61,594 nt of DNA from Alphaproteobacteria bacterium (GTDB lineage: Bacteria > Pseudomonadota > Alphaproteobacteria > SMXQ01), in assembly GCA_009380075.1 (NCBI GenBank), contig WHSO01000014.1, positions 1 to 61,594 of the forward strand. Direction: 5' to 3'. Of this stretch, positions 1 to 8,730 are shown in pieces (the stretch's first letter is position 1; every line of letters begins with the position of its first letter). The notes under the pieces were generated by a model. It did no database searches and had not been told where the DNA came from. It saw only the letters and a list, made by a program, of their open reading frames with translations. The position numbers and the translations under genes are program-made.

Positions 1-976
1 CCACGTCGCGCTCGTCGGGACGAAGACAGATGGTGTACTGGGCCCAGACCGACTTCCGCCCCGGCTTGACGCGCGGGACCGTCACGAGATCCTCGAGCAG
101 GTCGTTGTAGCGCTGGGCGATGCAGTCGCGGGCCGCCATCTCGTCATCGAGGATGGCCAGCTTCTCCAGCAGGATCGCAGCCTGAAGCGTATCCAGGCGC
201 CCGTTCATGCCGATACGCACATGGGTCATGCGATCTTCGCCCTGGCCGTGCTGGCGCCGGGAGACCATTTCCGCCGCGAGCACGTCCGAGTCGGTAAAGA
301 TCGCGCCGCCATCCCCATAACAGCCGAGCGGCTTTGACGGGAAGAAGCTGGTCGCGGTGATGCGCGCGAGCTGGCCCACGTGCGCCCCCTTGTACTGGCC
401 GCCGAAGCTCTGGGCGGCATCGGCCATGATCCACAGATCATTGCCGGTGGCGATGTCGGTCAGGGTATCGTAATCGGCGGGCTGGCCGAACAGGTCGATG
501 ACGATGATGCCGCGCGGGGTAAGGCCGTGCTCGCGGGCCATTTCGATGGCGCGCACGAGGCTGGCAGGCGAGATATTGAACGTGTCGCGGTCGACGTCGA
601 CGAACACCGGAATGCAGCCAAGCCGCGCGACGACCTCGGCGGGCGACACGAAGGTGAAGGCGGGCACGAAGATGGCGTCGCGGTACTTTGCGCCGAGTGC
701 CGTCAGCCCGAGGGACAGCGCGGTGGTTCCCGAGGCGCAAGCAATGGCGTGCTTGGCGCCGCACCAGTCGCTCAGCCGGCGCTCCAGTTCCTCGATCTCC
801 GGGCCATTGATGAAGCGGCCGTGATCGAGCACCCGTGCCATCGCATCCTCGATGCGGGTGCCGAGCCGACGGCGCTGCGCCTGCAGGTCGATGAACGGAA
901 CGTGCTGGGAGTCCGCGGGGGCTGTGGATGGAAGAAGGGGATGAAGACGGGTAACGTTGCTCGGCTTTCGCGCCAT
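1..976 (-). CDS. DegT/DnrJ/EryC1/StrS-family sugar aminotransferase (3' end cut by window)
   Basis: PLP-dependent aminotransferase of the nucleotide-sugar class, expected to transfer an amino group from glutamate to a keto-sugar nucleotide in the cytoplasm. The reading frame opens with MARKPSNVTRL at 976 and reaches the family start PFIDLQAQ near residue 27. The PLP-binding lysine is in SFFPSKPLGCYGDGG (Lys about 215), and an aspartate that would contact the cofactor lies in ADAAQSFGG. About 325 residues are present; the family is usually 360-400, so the C-terminus lies beyond base 1. The dehydrogenase just upstream on the same strand resembles WlbA/WbpB, so this may be a WbpE-type enzyme making a 2,3-diamino sugar acid for O-antigen. 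The exact substrate is inferred. Confidence 0.9.
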   Translation of the reverse strand, partial: MARKPSNVTRLHPLLPSTAPADSQHVPFIDLQAQRRRLGTRIEDAMARVLDHGRFINGPEIEELERRLSDWCGAKHAIACASGTTALSLGLTALGAKYRDAIFVPAFTFVSPAEVVARLGCIPVFVDVDRDTFNISPASLVRAIEMAREHGLTPRGIIVIDLFGQPADYDTLTDIATGNDLWIMADAAQSFGGQYKGAHVGQLARITATSFFPSKPLGCYGDGGAIFTDSDVLAAEMVSRRQHGQGEDRMTHVRIGMNGRLDTLQAAILLEKLAILDDEMAARDCIAQRYNDLLEDLVTVPRVKPGRKSVWAQYTICLRPDERDV

Positions 977-1160
977 GAATGACGGCCTTATGACAAGGGC
1001 CGGGGCATGGGGCCCGGCAAATCGACGGTCGAAACGGGCGCGACAAGAATCTGTTATGAATCTCAAGGCGTTCCGCTGGACACACTGGTACGGCGGCGGA
1101 GTCACCGTGTCAAGGCCCTGTTACATGAAGGGGTATGAGTTTCGGCGGTAACGGCCGGTT

Positions 1161-2135
1161 TCAGGGCGTTTCCGCCCCTCCGCTCGCGATCGCCCGGGCG
1201 GCCGCGGCGAGGACCCGGACGACGCCGAGGGCCTCCACCGCGCCACTTTCGGGTTCCGCCCCCCCGGTCATGGCGGCAAGGAAGGCGCGCGCTTCCTCGG
1301 CCAGCGGCTCGCCCGGCGTCAGGGGCACAGCATCGCGCAACACCGGTGACCGCCGGACGTCGAGACCGGGGCGATATAGCGCCAGTTTTTCGGGCCACGG
1401 CCGGGAATCCTCGAACACCGCTTGGGCGTTGGTGCCCGACACCGTTAGTTGATGCAGCTTGACCGGGCTGATGGCCGAGAACGAAATCCCGGCGTCGAGG
1501 CCGTCGCCGAAGTCGAGGTGGACGGTGCCCGCCTGGGGGATCGTCCCCGCGCTTGCCGTGACGATACTCCGCACCGCAACCGGCAGCCGTTCCGCGAGCG
1601 CAAGCAACATCGACAGGTCGTGGGGGCAGAGGTCCCACAGCGCGTGCCGCGGCGCGCCGGGAGCCCAGTGCAGCCGCCGCGCCGCTATGTGCAAAGGCCG
1701 GCCCAGTGTTCCCCGGGCGACGGTCTCGCGCAAGCGCCGGAATCCGGCGTGATAGAGCAGGATGTGGCCGGTCATCAGCACGAGCCCGCTGTCGCGGGCC
1801 CGCGCCGCGAGGTCGTTCGCATCGGCGACGCTCATGGCCATCGGTTTTTCCACCAGCACATGCTTGCCTGCATCGAGGACCTGCCGCGCCATGTCCGCGT
1901 GCAGCGCATCAGGCGCCGCGATGACCACGCCGGCGATGGCGGGATCGCTGAGGATGTCGCCGAAGCCGCGGGCCGGCACGCCGGCGGAGGCGACCGCCGC
2001 CTCGGCCGCCGCGGGCGAGGCATCCGCCACGGCGCCGAGGGCGCCGAGCGCCTTGAACGTGCGGACGTGGTTGCGGCCCCACGCACCGCAGCCGACGACC
2101 GCGACACTGGGCGGTTCGCCCGCGGATGGAGGCAT
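1161..2135 (-). CDS. Gfo/Idh/MocA-family oxidoreductase, WlbA/WbpB-like
   Basis: NAD(P)-dependent sugar dehydrogenase of 324 residues. The N-terminal Rossmann fold shows VAVVGCGAWGRNH (about residues 11-23). The family signature VEKPMAMSV and the following GHILLYHAGF supply the catalytic lysine and the substrate-site histidines, and a WDLCPHDLSMLL stretch follows. This pattern matches dehydrogenases that oxidise UDP-N-acetylglucosaminuronate at C3. The gene lies 184 bp upstream of the DegT aminotransferase on the same strand, the pairing seen in WbpB-WbpE type pathways, so the two probably act in sequence in surface-polysaccharide synthesis. The assignment to a specific sugar is inferred; the family call is firm. 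Confidence 0.88.
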   Translation of the reverse strand: MPPSAGEPPSVAVVGCGAWGRNHVRTFKALGALGAVADASPAAAEAAVASAGVPARGFGDILSDPAIAGVVIAAPDALHADMARQVLDAGKHVLVEKPMAMSVADANDLAARARDSGLVLMTGHILLYHAGFRRLRETVARGTLGRPLHIAARRLHWAPGAPRHALWDLCPHDLSMLLALAERLPVAVRSIVTASAGTIPQAGTVHLDFGDGLDAGISFSAISPVKLHQLTVSGTNAQAVFEDSRPWPEKLALYRPGLDVRRSPVLRDAVPLTPGEPLAEEARAFLAAMTGGAEPESGAVEALGVVRVLAAAARAIASGGAETP

Positions 2136-2152
2136 GGAAACCGGACTCGCGA

Positions 2153-2956
2153 TTACTTGCCGAACAGGCCCTTCAACTGGTCACCGGTGCCCTTGAGCGC
2201 GTCGCCGCCACCCTTGGTGGCGTCGTCCAGCATCTTGCCGCCCTCCTTGGTGACGCCTTCCAGCGCCTTGCCGGCGCCTTCGGCGAGTCCCTTGAGGTCA
2301 AGCTTTTTGACAGCGTCGGTTGCCGACGCCGTGATGGCATCGAGAACCTGCTTCGATGCCTCGCTCATCGTCGCGCCGTTGCTCTTCTTGCCGATGTCGG
2401 TGAGATGAATGTCCGGAAGGGGCAGCGGCACGACCTTGCCGCCGAGCATGCTCGCCGACAGCGCCGCCTTGCTGTTGCGGACATAGAGGTTGTCGATCAC
2501 CACCTTCTTGCCGGGGCCGCTGGACTCGGGGGACGTGGATTTTGACGTACCGGCGCCCGCGGCCTTGTTGACGTTGGCCTGGATCGCCTGGAGGTTGGAG
2601 CTGCCGCTCCCCATCTCATAGATGATGTCGGGCGCGTTGATGACGATTTCCTTGATCTTCACCACGTCCGACGTAAGGGACCCCATGTCGACCGCGACCG
2701 TGACCTGATCGACCTTGAACGCGTGGGCGGTCTTGAACCCCTTGGGATTACCGAGGAACAGTCCCTCGACCGCTACCTCACCGCCCAGCAGTGACGACGA
2801 TACGTTGGCGACCCGGACTTCGCTTCCGGTGAAGCGGGGACCGTAGGTTTCGACACCCGCCTTGACGATGCCATCGATGTTCGAGCCGATGTACACAACG
2901 ACGCCGACGATGACGGCGACGATGGCGATGACGGCGATGGCGATGAATTTCTTCAT
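2153..2956 (-). CDS. AsmA/DUF748-like membrane-anchored periplasmic protein
   Basis: Protein of 267 residues with one N-terminal membrane segment (MKKFIAIAVIAIVAVIVGVV) and a periplasmic body. The ATG at 2956 is preferred over an upstream in-frame ATG because GGGAGATCC lies just before it. After the anchor comes a pattern typical of AsmA/DUF748-like chains: a segment around GPRFTGSEVRV, then GLFLGNPKGFKT, then repeated beta-rich segments ending in PLPLPDIHLTDIGKK. The C-terminal 80 residues are rich in Gly, Lys and Ala (repeated GAGKAL, GGGKML, GGGDAL) and may be amphipathic or disordered. AsmA-like proteins are linked to outer-membrane lipid handling, but nothing here shows the actual role. 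Confidence 0.75.
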   Translation of the reverse strand: MKKFIAIAVIAIVAVIVGVVVYIGSNIDGIVKAGVETYGPRFTGSEVRVANVSSSLLGGEVAVEGLFLGNPKGFKTAHAFKVDQVTVAVDMGSLTSDVVKIKEIVINAPDIIYEMGSGSSNLQAIQANVNKAAGAGTSKSTSPESSGPGKKVVIDNLYVRNSKAALSASMLGGKVVPLPLPDIHLTDIGKKSNGATMSEASKQVLDAITASATDAVKKLDLKGLAEGAGKALEGVTKEGGKMLDDATKGGGDALKGTGDQLKGLFGK

Positions 2957-3174
2957 GATGGATCTCCCGACAAAGGACGCGGCCATGGCCTCGCGACCAG
3001 CCGTCTTTCGGCCCAAGTTAGCCCGCACGATGCCTCCAGGCAAGGCGGCCGATCGGGATTCTCAGAATTGCTGGCGTCGTGCCGGCGTGAACGGGCGGCA
3101 ATGGCTCAGCATTGGCGAACGAGACTTTAGACAGGGCCTATGGGCCTCGACGTGTTGATATGGCCCGTCCAGCG

Positions 3175-3690
3175 TCAGGAATCGTAGCGGATCAGGGATT
3201 CGACCGGGATGTCGAGGCGTTCGCGCCCCTTGAGGAACGTCAATTCGATGATACAGGCGGCGGCCGCCACGGTGCCGCCCTGGCGACGCAACAACTCGGT
3301 GCTGGCCGCGAGGGTGCCACCGGTCGCCAGAAGGTCGTCGATCACGACGATGCGTTCGCCCGGCGTGACGGCGTCGGCCTGGACCTCGATCGAATCGGTG
3401 CCGTACTCCAGCGTGTATTCGAACGAAACCGTCTTCCCCGGCAGCTTGCCGCGCTTGCGCATCATGATGAAGCCGATGCCGAGCCGCAGCGCGAGCGGCG
3501 CGGCCACGAGGAAGCCACGCGATTCGATCCCCGCCAGCTTGGCCGGCTTGTAGGGCAGGACCGCGTTGGCCAGGCGTTCGACCGTTTCCGTCCATGCCGC
3601 GGGGTGGGCCAGCAGGGTCGCGATGTCGTAGAACAGAATCCCGGGCTTGGGAAAATCCGGGATGTGGCGAATGTGGTCCTTCAGATTCAT
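3175..3690 (-). CDS. apt: Adenine phosphoribosyltransferase
   Basis: Purine salvage enzyme that makes AMP from adenine and PRPP in the cytoplasm. The 171-residue length from ATG 3690 is normal for Apt. The start [18 protein letters not shown] matches the conserved N-terminus, so the longer in-frame extension was rejected. The PRPP-binding motif is [12 protein letters not shown] (about residues 118-129), and the ESRGF segment of the adenine site is present. It is transcribed divergently from the TAXI-TRAP operon, with a 152-bp shared intergenic region, and lies upstream of the AsmA-like gene on the same strand. Confidence 0.96.
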   Translation of the reverse strand: MNLKDHIRHIPDFPKPGILFYDIATLLAHPAAWTETVERLANAVLPYKPAKLAGIESRGFLVAAPLALRLGIGFIMMRKRGKLPGKTVSFEYTLEYGTDSIEVQADAVTPGERIVVIDDLLATGGTLAASTELLRRQGGTVAAAACIIELTFLKGRERLDIPVESLIRYDS

Positions 3691-3842
3691 GGCCGCGGGC
3701 CTTCGCAGTCGTGCCGTGGCGGGGACTTTATCCTTCGGGGCGAGCCCACGCAAACCCGGGTCACGGCGGTTTTTACCTGCGGCGATTTCCTGTTAGACTG
3801 ATTTTCAAACCGACGACGCCAGAACAACCGAGGGAGCCACAC

Positions 3843-4841
3843 ATGAAACGGAAATTCCTGTTTGCCGCTCTGGCCTGTGCCGGCCTCGCCGCCACGTCGC
3901 TATCTGCCTGCGATGGCGGAAGCGGTACCGGCACGTCGGGAGCGAAGCAGAAATTCGTGACCATCGGCACCGGAGGCGTGACCGGGGTCTACTACCCGAC
4001 GGGCGGCGCAATCTGCCGCCTCGTCAACAAGGCCCGCGACAAGCATGGCGTGCGCTGCACTGTCGAAAGCACCGGTGGGTCCGTCTACAACATCAATGCC
4101 ATCCGTTCGGGCGAACTCGACATGGGCATCGTCCAGTCCGACTGGCAGTTCCACGCCTACAAGGGCACGTCGAAGTTCTCCGGGGCCGGACCCTACAACG
4201 ACCTGCGCGCGGTGTTCTCGGTTCACCCGGAAGCCTTCACCGTCGTCGCGCGCCGCGACGCCAACATCGCGACTTTCGCGGACCTCAAGGGCAAGCGCGT
4301 CAATATCGGCGATCCGGGATCGGGCCAGCGCGCGACCATGGGCGAATTGATGAAGGTCATGGGCTGGACCAACAAGGAGTTTTCGCTGGCGTCCGAGCTC
4401 AAGCCGGCGGAGCAGGCCCAGGCGCTGTGCGATAACAAGGTAGATGCCATCGTCTACGTGGTCGGCCATCCCAACGGCTCGATCCAGGAAGCGACGACCG
4501 CGTGCGACACGGTGGTCGTCGCGGTGGCCGGCGATGCGGTCGACAAGCTCGTCCAGGCCAACCCCTATTACGCCAAGGCCGTAATCCCCGGCGGCATGTA
4601 CAAGGGCAGTCCCAAGGACGTGCCGACGTTCGGTGTCAAGGCGACGTTCGTGGCTTCGAATCGTACCGACGCGGAAACGATCTACCAGGTGGTCAAGGCG
4701 GTGTTCGACAACTTCGCGGACTTCAAGGCACTGCATCCGGCGTTCGCGCACCTGACCCCGAAGAGCCTGGTTCAGGAAGGCAATTCGGCGCCGCTGCACG
4801 AGGGTGCCCAGCGCTACTTCAAGGAAAAGGGGCTGATGTAG
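3843..4841 (+). CDS. TAXI-family TRAP transporter solute-binding lipoprotein
   Basis: Periplasmic binding component of a TRAP transporter. The 332-residue protein starts at ATG 3843 after a GGGAGCC ribosome site. It has a lipoprotein signal: hydrophobic run, then LSAC with the modified Cys near residue 22. The TAXI signature follows ([20 protein letters not shown]), as do [20 protein letters not shown] and [15 protein letters not shown]. The permease gene begins 25 bp downstream and a universal stress protein follows, so the three form one operon. TAXI systems import organic acids or amino acids; the ligand here is unknown. The lipid anchor is a little unusual, because many TAXI proteins are soluble. 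Confidence 0.93.
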   Translation: MKRKFLFAALACAGLAATSLSACDGGSGTGTSGAKQKFVTIGTGGVTGVYYPTGGAICRLVNKARDKHGVRCTVESTGGSVYNINAIRSGELDMGIVQSDWQFHAYKGTSKFSGAGPYNDLRAVFSVHPEAFTVVARRDANIATFADLKGKRVNIGDPGSGQRATMGELMKVMGWTNKEFSLASELKPAEQAQALCDNKVDAIVYVVGHPNGSIQEATTACDTVVVAVAGDAVDKLVQANPYYAKAVIPGGMYKGSPKDVPTFGVKATFVASNRTDAETIYQVVKAVFDNFADFKALHPAFAHLTPKSLVQEGNSAPLHEGAQRYFKEKGLM

Positions 4842-4865
4842 CCGAACGCTCCGGCGGCGCGGCCG

Positions 4866-7487
4866 ATGCTCCTTCCCGGCACCCGGTCGTCCGCACCCCG
4901 GACGTCGCCTGATCCCTTGGCGGCCGAGGACCTGGCCGAAAGCGCCGACAGCGGCGCGCGGGCGCCGCACGGGCTTGCCGCACGAATCCTTTTCGCGGTG
5001 GCCTTGGCATGGTCGTTGTTCCAGCTCTGGTACGCCTCGCCGCTGCCGTTCGCTTTCAACGTATTCAATCTCAATTTCAGCGAAAGCCGGTCGCTGCATC
5101 TTGCTTTTGCCGTGGCCCTCGCCTTCGTCGCCTTTCCGGCTGGGCGGCGCAGTCCGCACCAGCACGTGCCGGCGCTCGACTGGCTGCTGGCGGCGCTTGC
5201 CACCGCTGCCGCGGCGTATATCTGCGTCTTCGCGTCGGAGCTTCAGACCCGGCCGGGCGCGCCGATCGCCGTGGATATCGTCGTCGGCGTCGTCGGCATC
5301 GTCCTCCTCCTCGAAGCGACGCGGCGCACGCTTGGGTTTCCCCTGGTCATCGTCGCGGCGGTCTTCCTCGGCTACAGCTTTGCCGGACCCTGGCTGCCCG
5401 GCGTGATCTCCCACAGGGGCGCGTCCGTGGCCAAGGTGGTTTCGCACCAATGGCTGACGAGCGAGGGCGTGTTCGGCGTCGCGCTCGGCGTTTCGGCGAG
5501 CTTCGTGTTCCTGTTCGTGCTGTTCGGCACGCTGCTCGAGAAGGCGGGGGCGGGAGGCTGGTTCATCCGCGTCTCCTATGCCGCGCTCGGCCATTTGCGC
5601 GGCGGCCCGGCCAAGGCGGCGGTGGTGTCCTCGGCGCTCACCGGCGTGATCTCGGGATCGTCGATCGCCAATGTGGTGACCACCGGCACCTTCACCATCC
5701 CGCTGATGAAGCGTGTCGGGTTTCCCGCCGAAAAGGCCGGCGCCGTCGAGGTCGCGTCCTCGGTCAACGGCCAGATCATGCCGCCGGTCATGGGGGCGGC
5801 GGCGTTTCTGATGGTGGAATACGTCGGCATTCCCTATATCGACGTGGTCAAGCACGCGTTCCTGCCGGCGGTGATCTCCTATGCGGCGCTCCTGTACATC
5901 GTGCATCTCGAAGCAATGAAGATGGGCCTCCGGGGCCTGCCCCGTCCGCGTGGCGCCGATGCGCGCTCGCGCCTCATCGGCTATGGGCTCACCGCTTCGG
6001 GCCTGCTTTCCTTCGCCGGCGCGGTGCACTTCGGCCTCGACTTGGTGAAGGGCGCGCTCGGCGGCCTGGCGCTGTGGGCGGCGCTGGCGGTGCTGCTGGC
6101 GCTCTACATCAGTTTGCTCGCGCTGGCGGCGCGGACGCCGCCTGAGGCCGCCACCCTCGTCGCCGACCGCCTGCCGCCGCTGGGTGCCGCGGTGAAGGCC
6201 GGCCTTCATCACCTGCTGCCGGTGGTAGTGCTGGTCTGGTGCCTGATGATCGAGCGGCTGTCGCCGACGCTGTCGGCCTTCTGGGCGACGATCGCGATGA
6301 TCGTCATCATCCTGACCCAGGGGCCGATCGTGGCCGTGCTGCGCGCGGGCAGGGACGGGCCGACCGGCGCCGCGGTGGAAACCTCCGTCGACGGCGTGGG
6401 CACGGCGGCGCTGGACGGCGTGCGCGCCCTGATCGGCGGGCTGGTATCGGGGGCGCGCCACATGGTCGGCATCGCCATCGCCACGGCGACCGCGGGGATC
6501 GTCGTCGGCACGGTGACGCTGACCGGTCTCGGTCTCGTCATGACCGACCTGATCGAACTGATCTCCGGCGGCAATCTCATGCTGATGCTGGTGTTCACCG
6601 CGATCATCAGTCTCGTCCTCGGCATGGGCCTGCCGACGACGGCCAACTACATCGTCGTCGCCACGCTCATGGCGCCCGTGGTCGTGGCGCTGGCAGGCCA
6701 GGGCGGCCTGGTCGTGCCGCTGATCGCCGTCCATCTCTTCGTCTTCTATTTCGGCCTGATGGCCGACGTCACCCCGCCGGTAGGGCTCGCGACCTTCGCC
6801 GCGGCCGCGATCTCGCGCGGCGATCCGATCCGCACCGGGGTGCAGGCGTTCCTCTACAGCGCCCGCACGGTGGCGCTGCCGTTCATCTTCATCTTCAATA
6901 CGCAGTTGCTGCTCATCGGCATCACCGACGCGTTCCACCTCGTCCTCACCATCGCCAGCGCGCTCCTGGCCATGCTGGTGTTCGCGGCGGGCACGATGAA
7001 CTGGTTCGTGGTCCGCAGCCGCTGGTATGAGAGCGTGGCGCTCCTGCTCGTCGCGTTCACCCTGTTTCGCCCCGGATACTTCTGGGACTTTGCCTTCCCG
7101 CCCTATTCGGAACGGCCGGCGCGGGAGATCGAAGCCGTGGTGGGGCAGGTGCCCGATGGCGGCTTCCTGCACCTCGGTGTCGCCGGCGAGACGATCCTCG
7201 GCGATCGCGTGAACCGGGTCGTGGCGCTGCGCGCGGGCGAGGCATCAAAAAGCCCGGGCGAGCGCCTCGCGGGCGCCGGACTGCAGTTGCGCGAAACCGC
7301 GGGCGAGGTTCAGGTGCTCGCCGTCGCCTTCGGCAGTTCCGCGGCGAAGGCCGGCATCCGCGCCGGCTGGACGATACGGAACGTACTTGTCGCCGCCGAC
7401 CGGCCGGCGAAGGAATGGATGTTCATCCCGGCCCTTGTCGTGCTCGGCGCCGTCGTCGCGATCCAGCGCCGCCGCCGTACGAGGTGA
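4866..7487 (+). CDS. TRAP transporter permease, 4TM/12TM fusion with C-terminal DUF3394 domain
   Basis: Fused DctQ-DctM permease of 873 residues in the inner membrane, the usual partner of TAXI binding proteins. A hydrophilic N-terminus of about 38 residues precedes four helices of the Q part, then the large M part. Family landmarks include the GVISGSSIANVVTTGTFTIP stretch and a second LGMGLPTTANYIVVATL stretch, a pseudo-symmetric pair typical of DctM. After residue 740 comes a soluble stretch (VGQVPDGGFLHLGVAGETI onward) and one last helix (FIPALVVLGAVVAI), matching DUF3394. The start is uncertain because no strong ribosome site precedes ATG 4866. Confidence 0.93.
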   Translation: MLLPGTRSSAPRTSPDPLAAEDLAESADSGARAPHGLAARILFAVALAWSLFQLWYASPLPFAFNVFNLNFSESRSLHLAFAVALAFVAFPAGRRSPHQHVPALDWLLAALATAAAAYICVFASELQTRPGAPIAVDIVVGVVGIVLLLEATRRTLGFPLVIVAAVFLGYSFAGPWLPGVISHRGASVAKVVSHQWLTSEGVFGVALGVSASFVFLFVLFGTLLEKAGAGGWFIRVSYAALGHLRGGPAKAAVVSSALTGVISGSSIANVVTTGTFTIPLMKRVGFPAEKAGAVEVASSVNGQIMPPVMGAAAFLMVEYVGIPYIDVVKHAFLPAVISYAALLYIVHLEAMKMGLRGLPRPRGADARSRLIGYGLTASGLLSFAGAVHFGLDLVKGALGGLALWAALAVLLALYISLLALAARTPPEAATLVADRLPPLGAAVKAGLHHLLPVVVLVWCLMIERLSPTLSAFWATIAMIVIILTQGPIVAVLRAGRDGPTGAAVETSVDGVGTAALDGVRALIGGLVSGARHMVGIAIATATAGIVVGTVTLTGLGLVMTDLIELISGGNLMLMLVFTAIISLVLGMGLPTTANYIVVATLMAPVVVALAGQGGLVVPLIAVHLFVFYFGLMADVTPPVGLATFAAAAISRGDPIRTGVQAFLYSARTVALPFIFIFNTQLLLIGITDAFHLVLTIASALLAMLVFAAGTMNWFVVRSRWYESVALLLVAFTLFRPGYFWDFAFPPYSERPAREIEAVVGQVPDGGFLHLGVAGETILGDRVNRVVALRAGEASKSPGERLAGAGLQLRETAGEVQVLAVAFGSSAAKAGIRAGWTIRNVLVAADRPAKEWMFIPALVVLGAVVAIQRRRRTR

Positions 7488-7500
7488 GCGAGGAGGGGCC

Positions 7501-7929
7501 GTGTACAAGAAGATACTGCTGCCCATCGACCTCGACCAGGAAAGCTCCTGGATCCGGGCCCTGCCGGTGGCGGCGGAATACTGCCAGATCTTCGGCGCTC
7601 GGCTTCACCTGCTGACGGTAGTGCCGGAGTTCGGCACCGGCCTGATCGGCAGCTTCTTTCCGCCCGATTTCGAGGAGAAGGCGGTGGCCGAGGCGCGCGA
7701 CCGCATCGAGGCGCTGGCCCGCGACAAGATCTCGCCCAACATCCGGGCCGCCTGCTACGTCGCCCAGGGGACGGTGTACGAGGAAATCCTGGCCACGGCC
7801 CGCGACCTCAAGGCCGACCTCATCGTCATGGCGTCGCACCGCCCCGAACTCAAGGACTACCTGCTCGGCCCCAATGCCGCGCGGGTGGTGCGCCACTCCG
7901 ACGTTTCGGTCCTTGTGGTGCGGAACTGA
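7501..7929 (+). CDS. Universal stress protein, TRAP-associated
   Basis: UspA-type nucleotide-binding protein of 142 residues, cytoplasmic. The GTG at 7501 is chosen because GAGGAGGGG directly precedes it and the protein then begins with the usual YKKILLPIDL. The C-terminal nucleotide-binding segment is seen as MASHRPELKDYLLGPNAARV followed by SVLVV. It begins 13 bp after the TRAP permease. Usp genes downstream of TRAP permeases are known (TeaD with TeaABC in Halomonas), where they tune transport. Such a role is inferred here from position. Confidence 0.92.
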   Translation: MYKKILLPIDLDQESSWIRALPVAAEYCQIFGARLHLLTVVPEFGTGLIGSFFPPDFEEKAVAEARDRIEALARDKISPNIRAACYVAQGTVYEEILATARDLKADLIVMASHRPELKDYLLGPNAARVVRHSDVSVLVVRN

Positions 7930-7940
7930 CGTGCAAACGA

Positions 7941-7968
7941 GAAGGGCCGGTCACCCGACCGGCCCTTC
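7941..7968. terminator. Bidirectional hairpin terminator between convergent genes
   Basis: A perfect 12-bp stem (GAAGGGCCGGTC and its complement) closes a 4-base ACCC loop. It lies just after the universal stress gene and before the 3' end of the convergent cytochrome gene. No clear T-run follows on either strand, so termination strength is uncertain. Confidence 0.75.
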
Positions 7969-8008
7969 CGGGAATCATGCCGAGGGTGCGTCCTCGGGAT
8001 ACGCGACG

Positions 8009-8383
8009 CTACTTCAGCGTCTTCAGATACGCGATGACGTCGTCGCGTTCCTTCTTGGAACGCAGGCCGGCGAAGGCCATGCGCGAACCCTTGATGAGGC
8101 TGTTCGGCTTCTCGAGATACTTGTCGAGGGTTTCGTCGGTCCAGGTCACGCCCGATTTCATGGTCGCGGGCGAATACTTGTAACCTTTGGCGGCCCCCGC
8201 CTTTTGTCCGGCGACGCCGTGCAGGCTCGGTCCGATCTTGTGCTTGCCCTCCCGCGTGTCATGACACACGGCGCACTTCTTGAAGACTTTTTCACCCGCC
8301 TTGGCGTCTCCGGCCGCTTGGGCGGTGCCCGCGGACAGGGCGATGACGGCTACGGACGCTACTGTTACGAATGTCTTGAGCAT
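8009..8383 (-). CDS. Class I c-type cytochrome (cytochrome c2/c550-like)
   Basis: Small periplasmic electron carrier of 124 residues. The ATG at 8383 is selected over an upstream in-frame ATG because a GCGAGGAG ribosome site precedes it and a signal peptide follows (cleavage likely after AQA). The haem motif CAVCH is at residues 37-41. The distal methionine is in SRMAFAGL near residue 99. The order GPSLHGVAG, then YSPATMKSGVTWTDETLDKYL, is standard for the cytochrome c2 family. It is a single-gene unit with a hairpin terminator behind it. The redox partner cannot be told from the sequence. Confidence 0.94.
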   Translation of the reverse strand: MLKTFVTVASVAVIALSAGTAQAAGDAKAGEKVFKKCAVCHDTREGKHKIGPSLHGVAGQKAGAAKGYKYSPATMKSGVTWTDETLDKYLEKPNSLIKGSRMAFAGLRSKKERDDVIAYLKTLK

Positions 8384-8575
8384 GTTCGTAAACTCCTCGC
8401 GCCGGGGTTTCCGGACGGCACCGAAACCGGCCCGTCGCGCGGTTGGAATAGCATCTTGCCCCGATCTTGGCAACCGAGCGGGGACATGCCGGATCGGGCC
8501 GATCCCGCGCCTTTCCGCCGCCGCCGCGGGCCGTTGCGCGGGCCTGCGTCACGGTATATAAGGGCGGGCCTTCTC

Positions 8576-8652
8576 CGGGGAGTAGCTCAGCCTGGTAGAG
8601 CACCACGTTCGGGACGTGGGGGCCGGAGGTTCGAATCCTCTCTCCCCGACCA
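8576..8652 (+). tRNA. tRNA-Pro (anticodon CGG)
   Basis: A 77-base cloverleaf: acceptor CGGGGAG pairs with CTCCCCG, the D arm is GCTC/GAGC, and the anticodon stem CCACG/CGTGG encloses loop TTCGGGA with anticodon CGG. The T loop is TTCGAAT, and CCA is encoded. A TATATA box lies at 8555-8560. A hairpin terminator follows. Confidence 0.97.
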
Positions 8653-8680
8653 ATCCGGATTGGCGGATGGACGAATACAG

Positions 8681-8709
8681 GGCCCGGCGGGCAGGCGCCG
8701 GGCCTTTCT
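8681..8709 (+). terminator. Rho-independent terminator after tRNA-Pro
   Basis: A 9-bp stem (GGCCCGGCG with CGCCGGGCC) and 6-base loop are followed by TTTCT. It lies 28 bp past the tRNA CCA end and before the 3' end of the convergent polyprenyl synthase gene. Confidence 0.75.
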
Positions 8710-8730
8710 GCGTCGCTTCGCCTAATTCGC

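Noticed and set aside
3900-7172. A 1,090-codon open frame on the minus strand opposite the TRAP operon
   Set aside because: It is antisense to two genes with clear family motifs and encodes a His/Arg/Asp/Gly-rich chain without domains; long antisense frames are expected in G+C-rich DNA.
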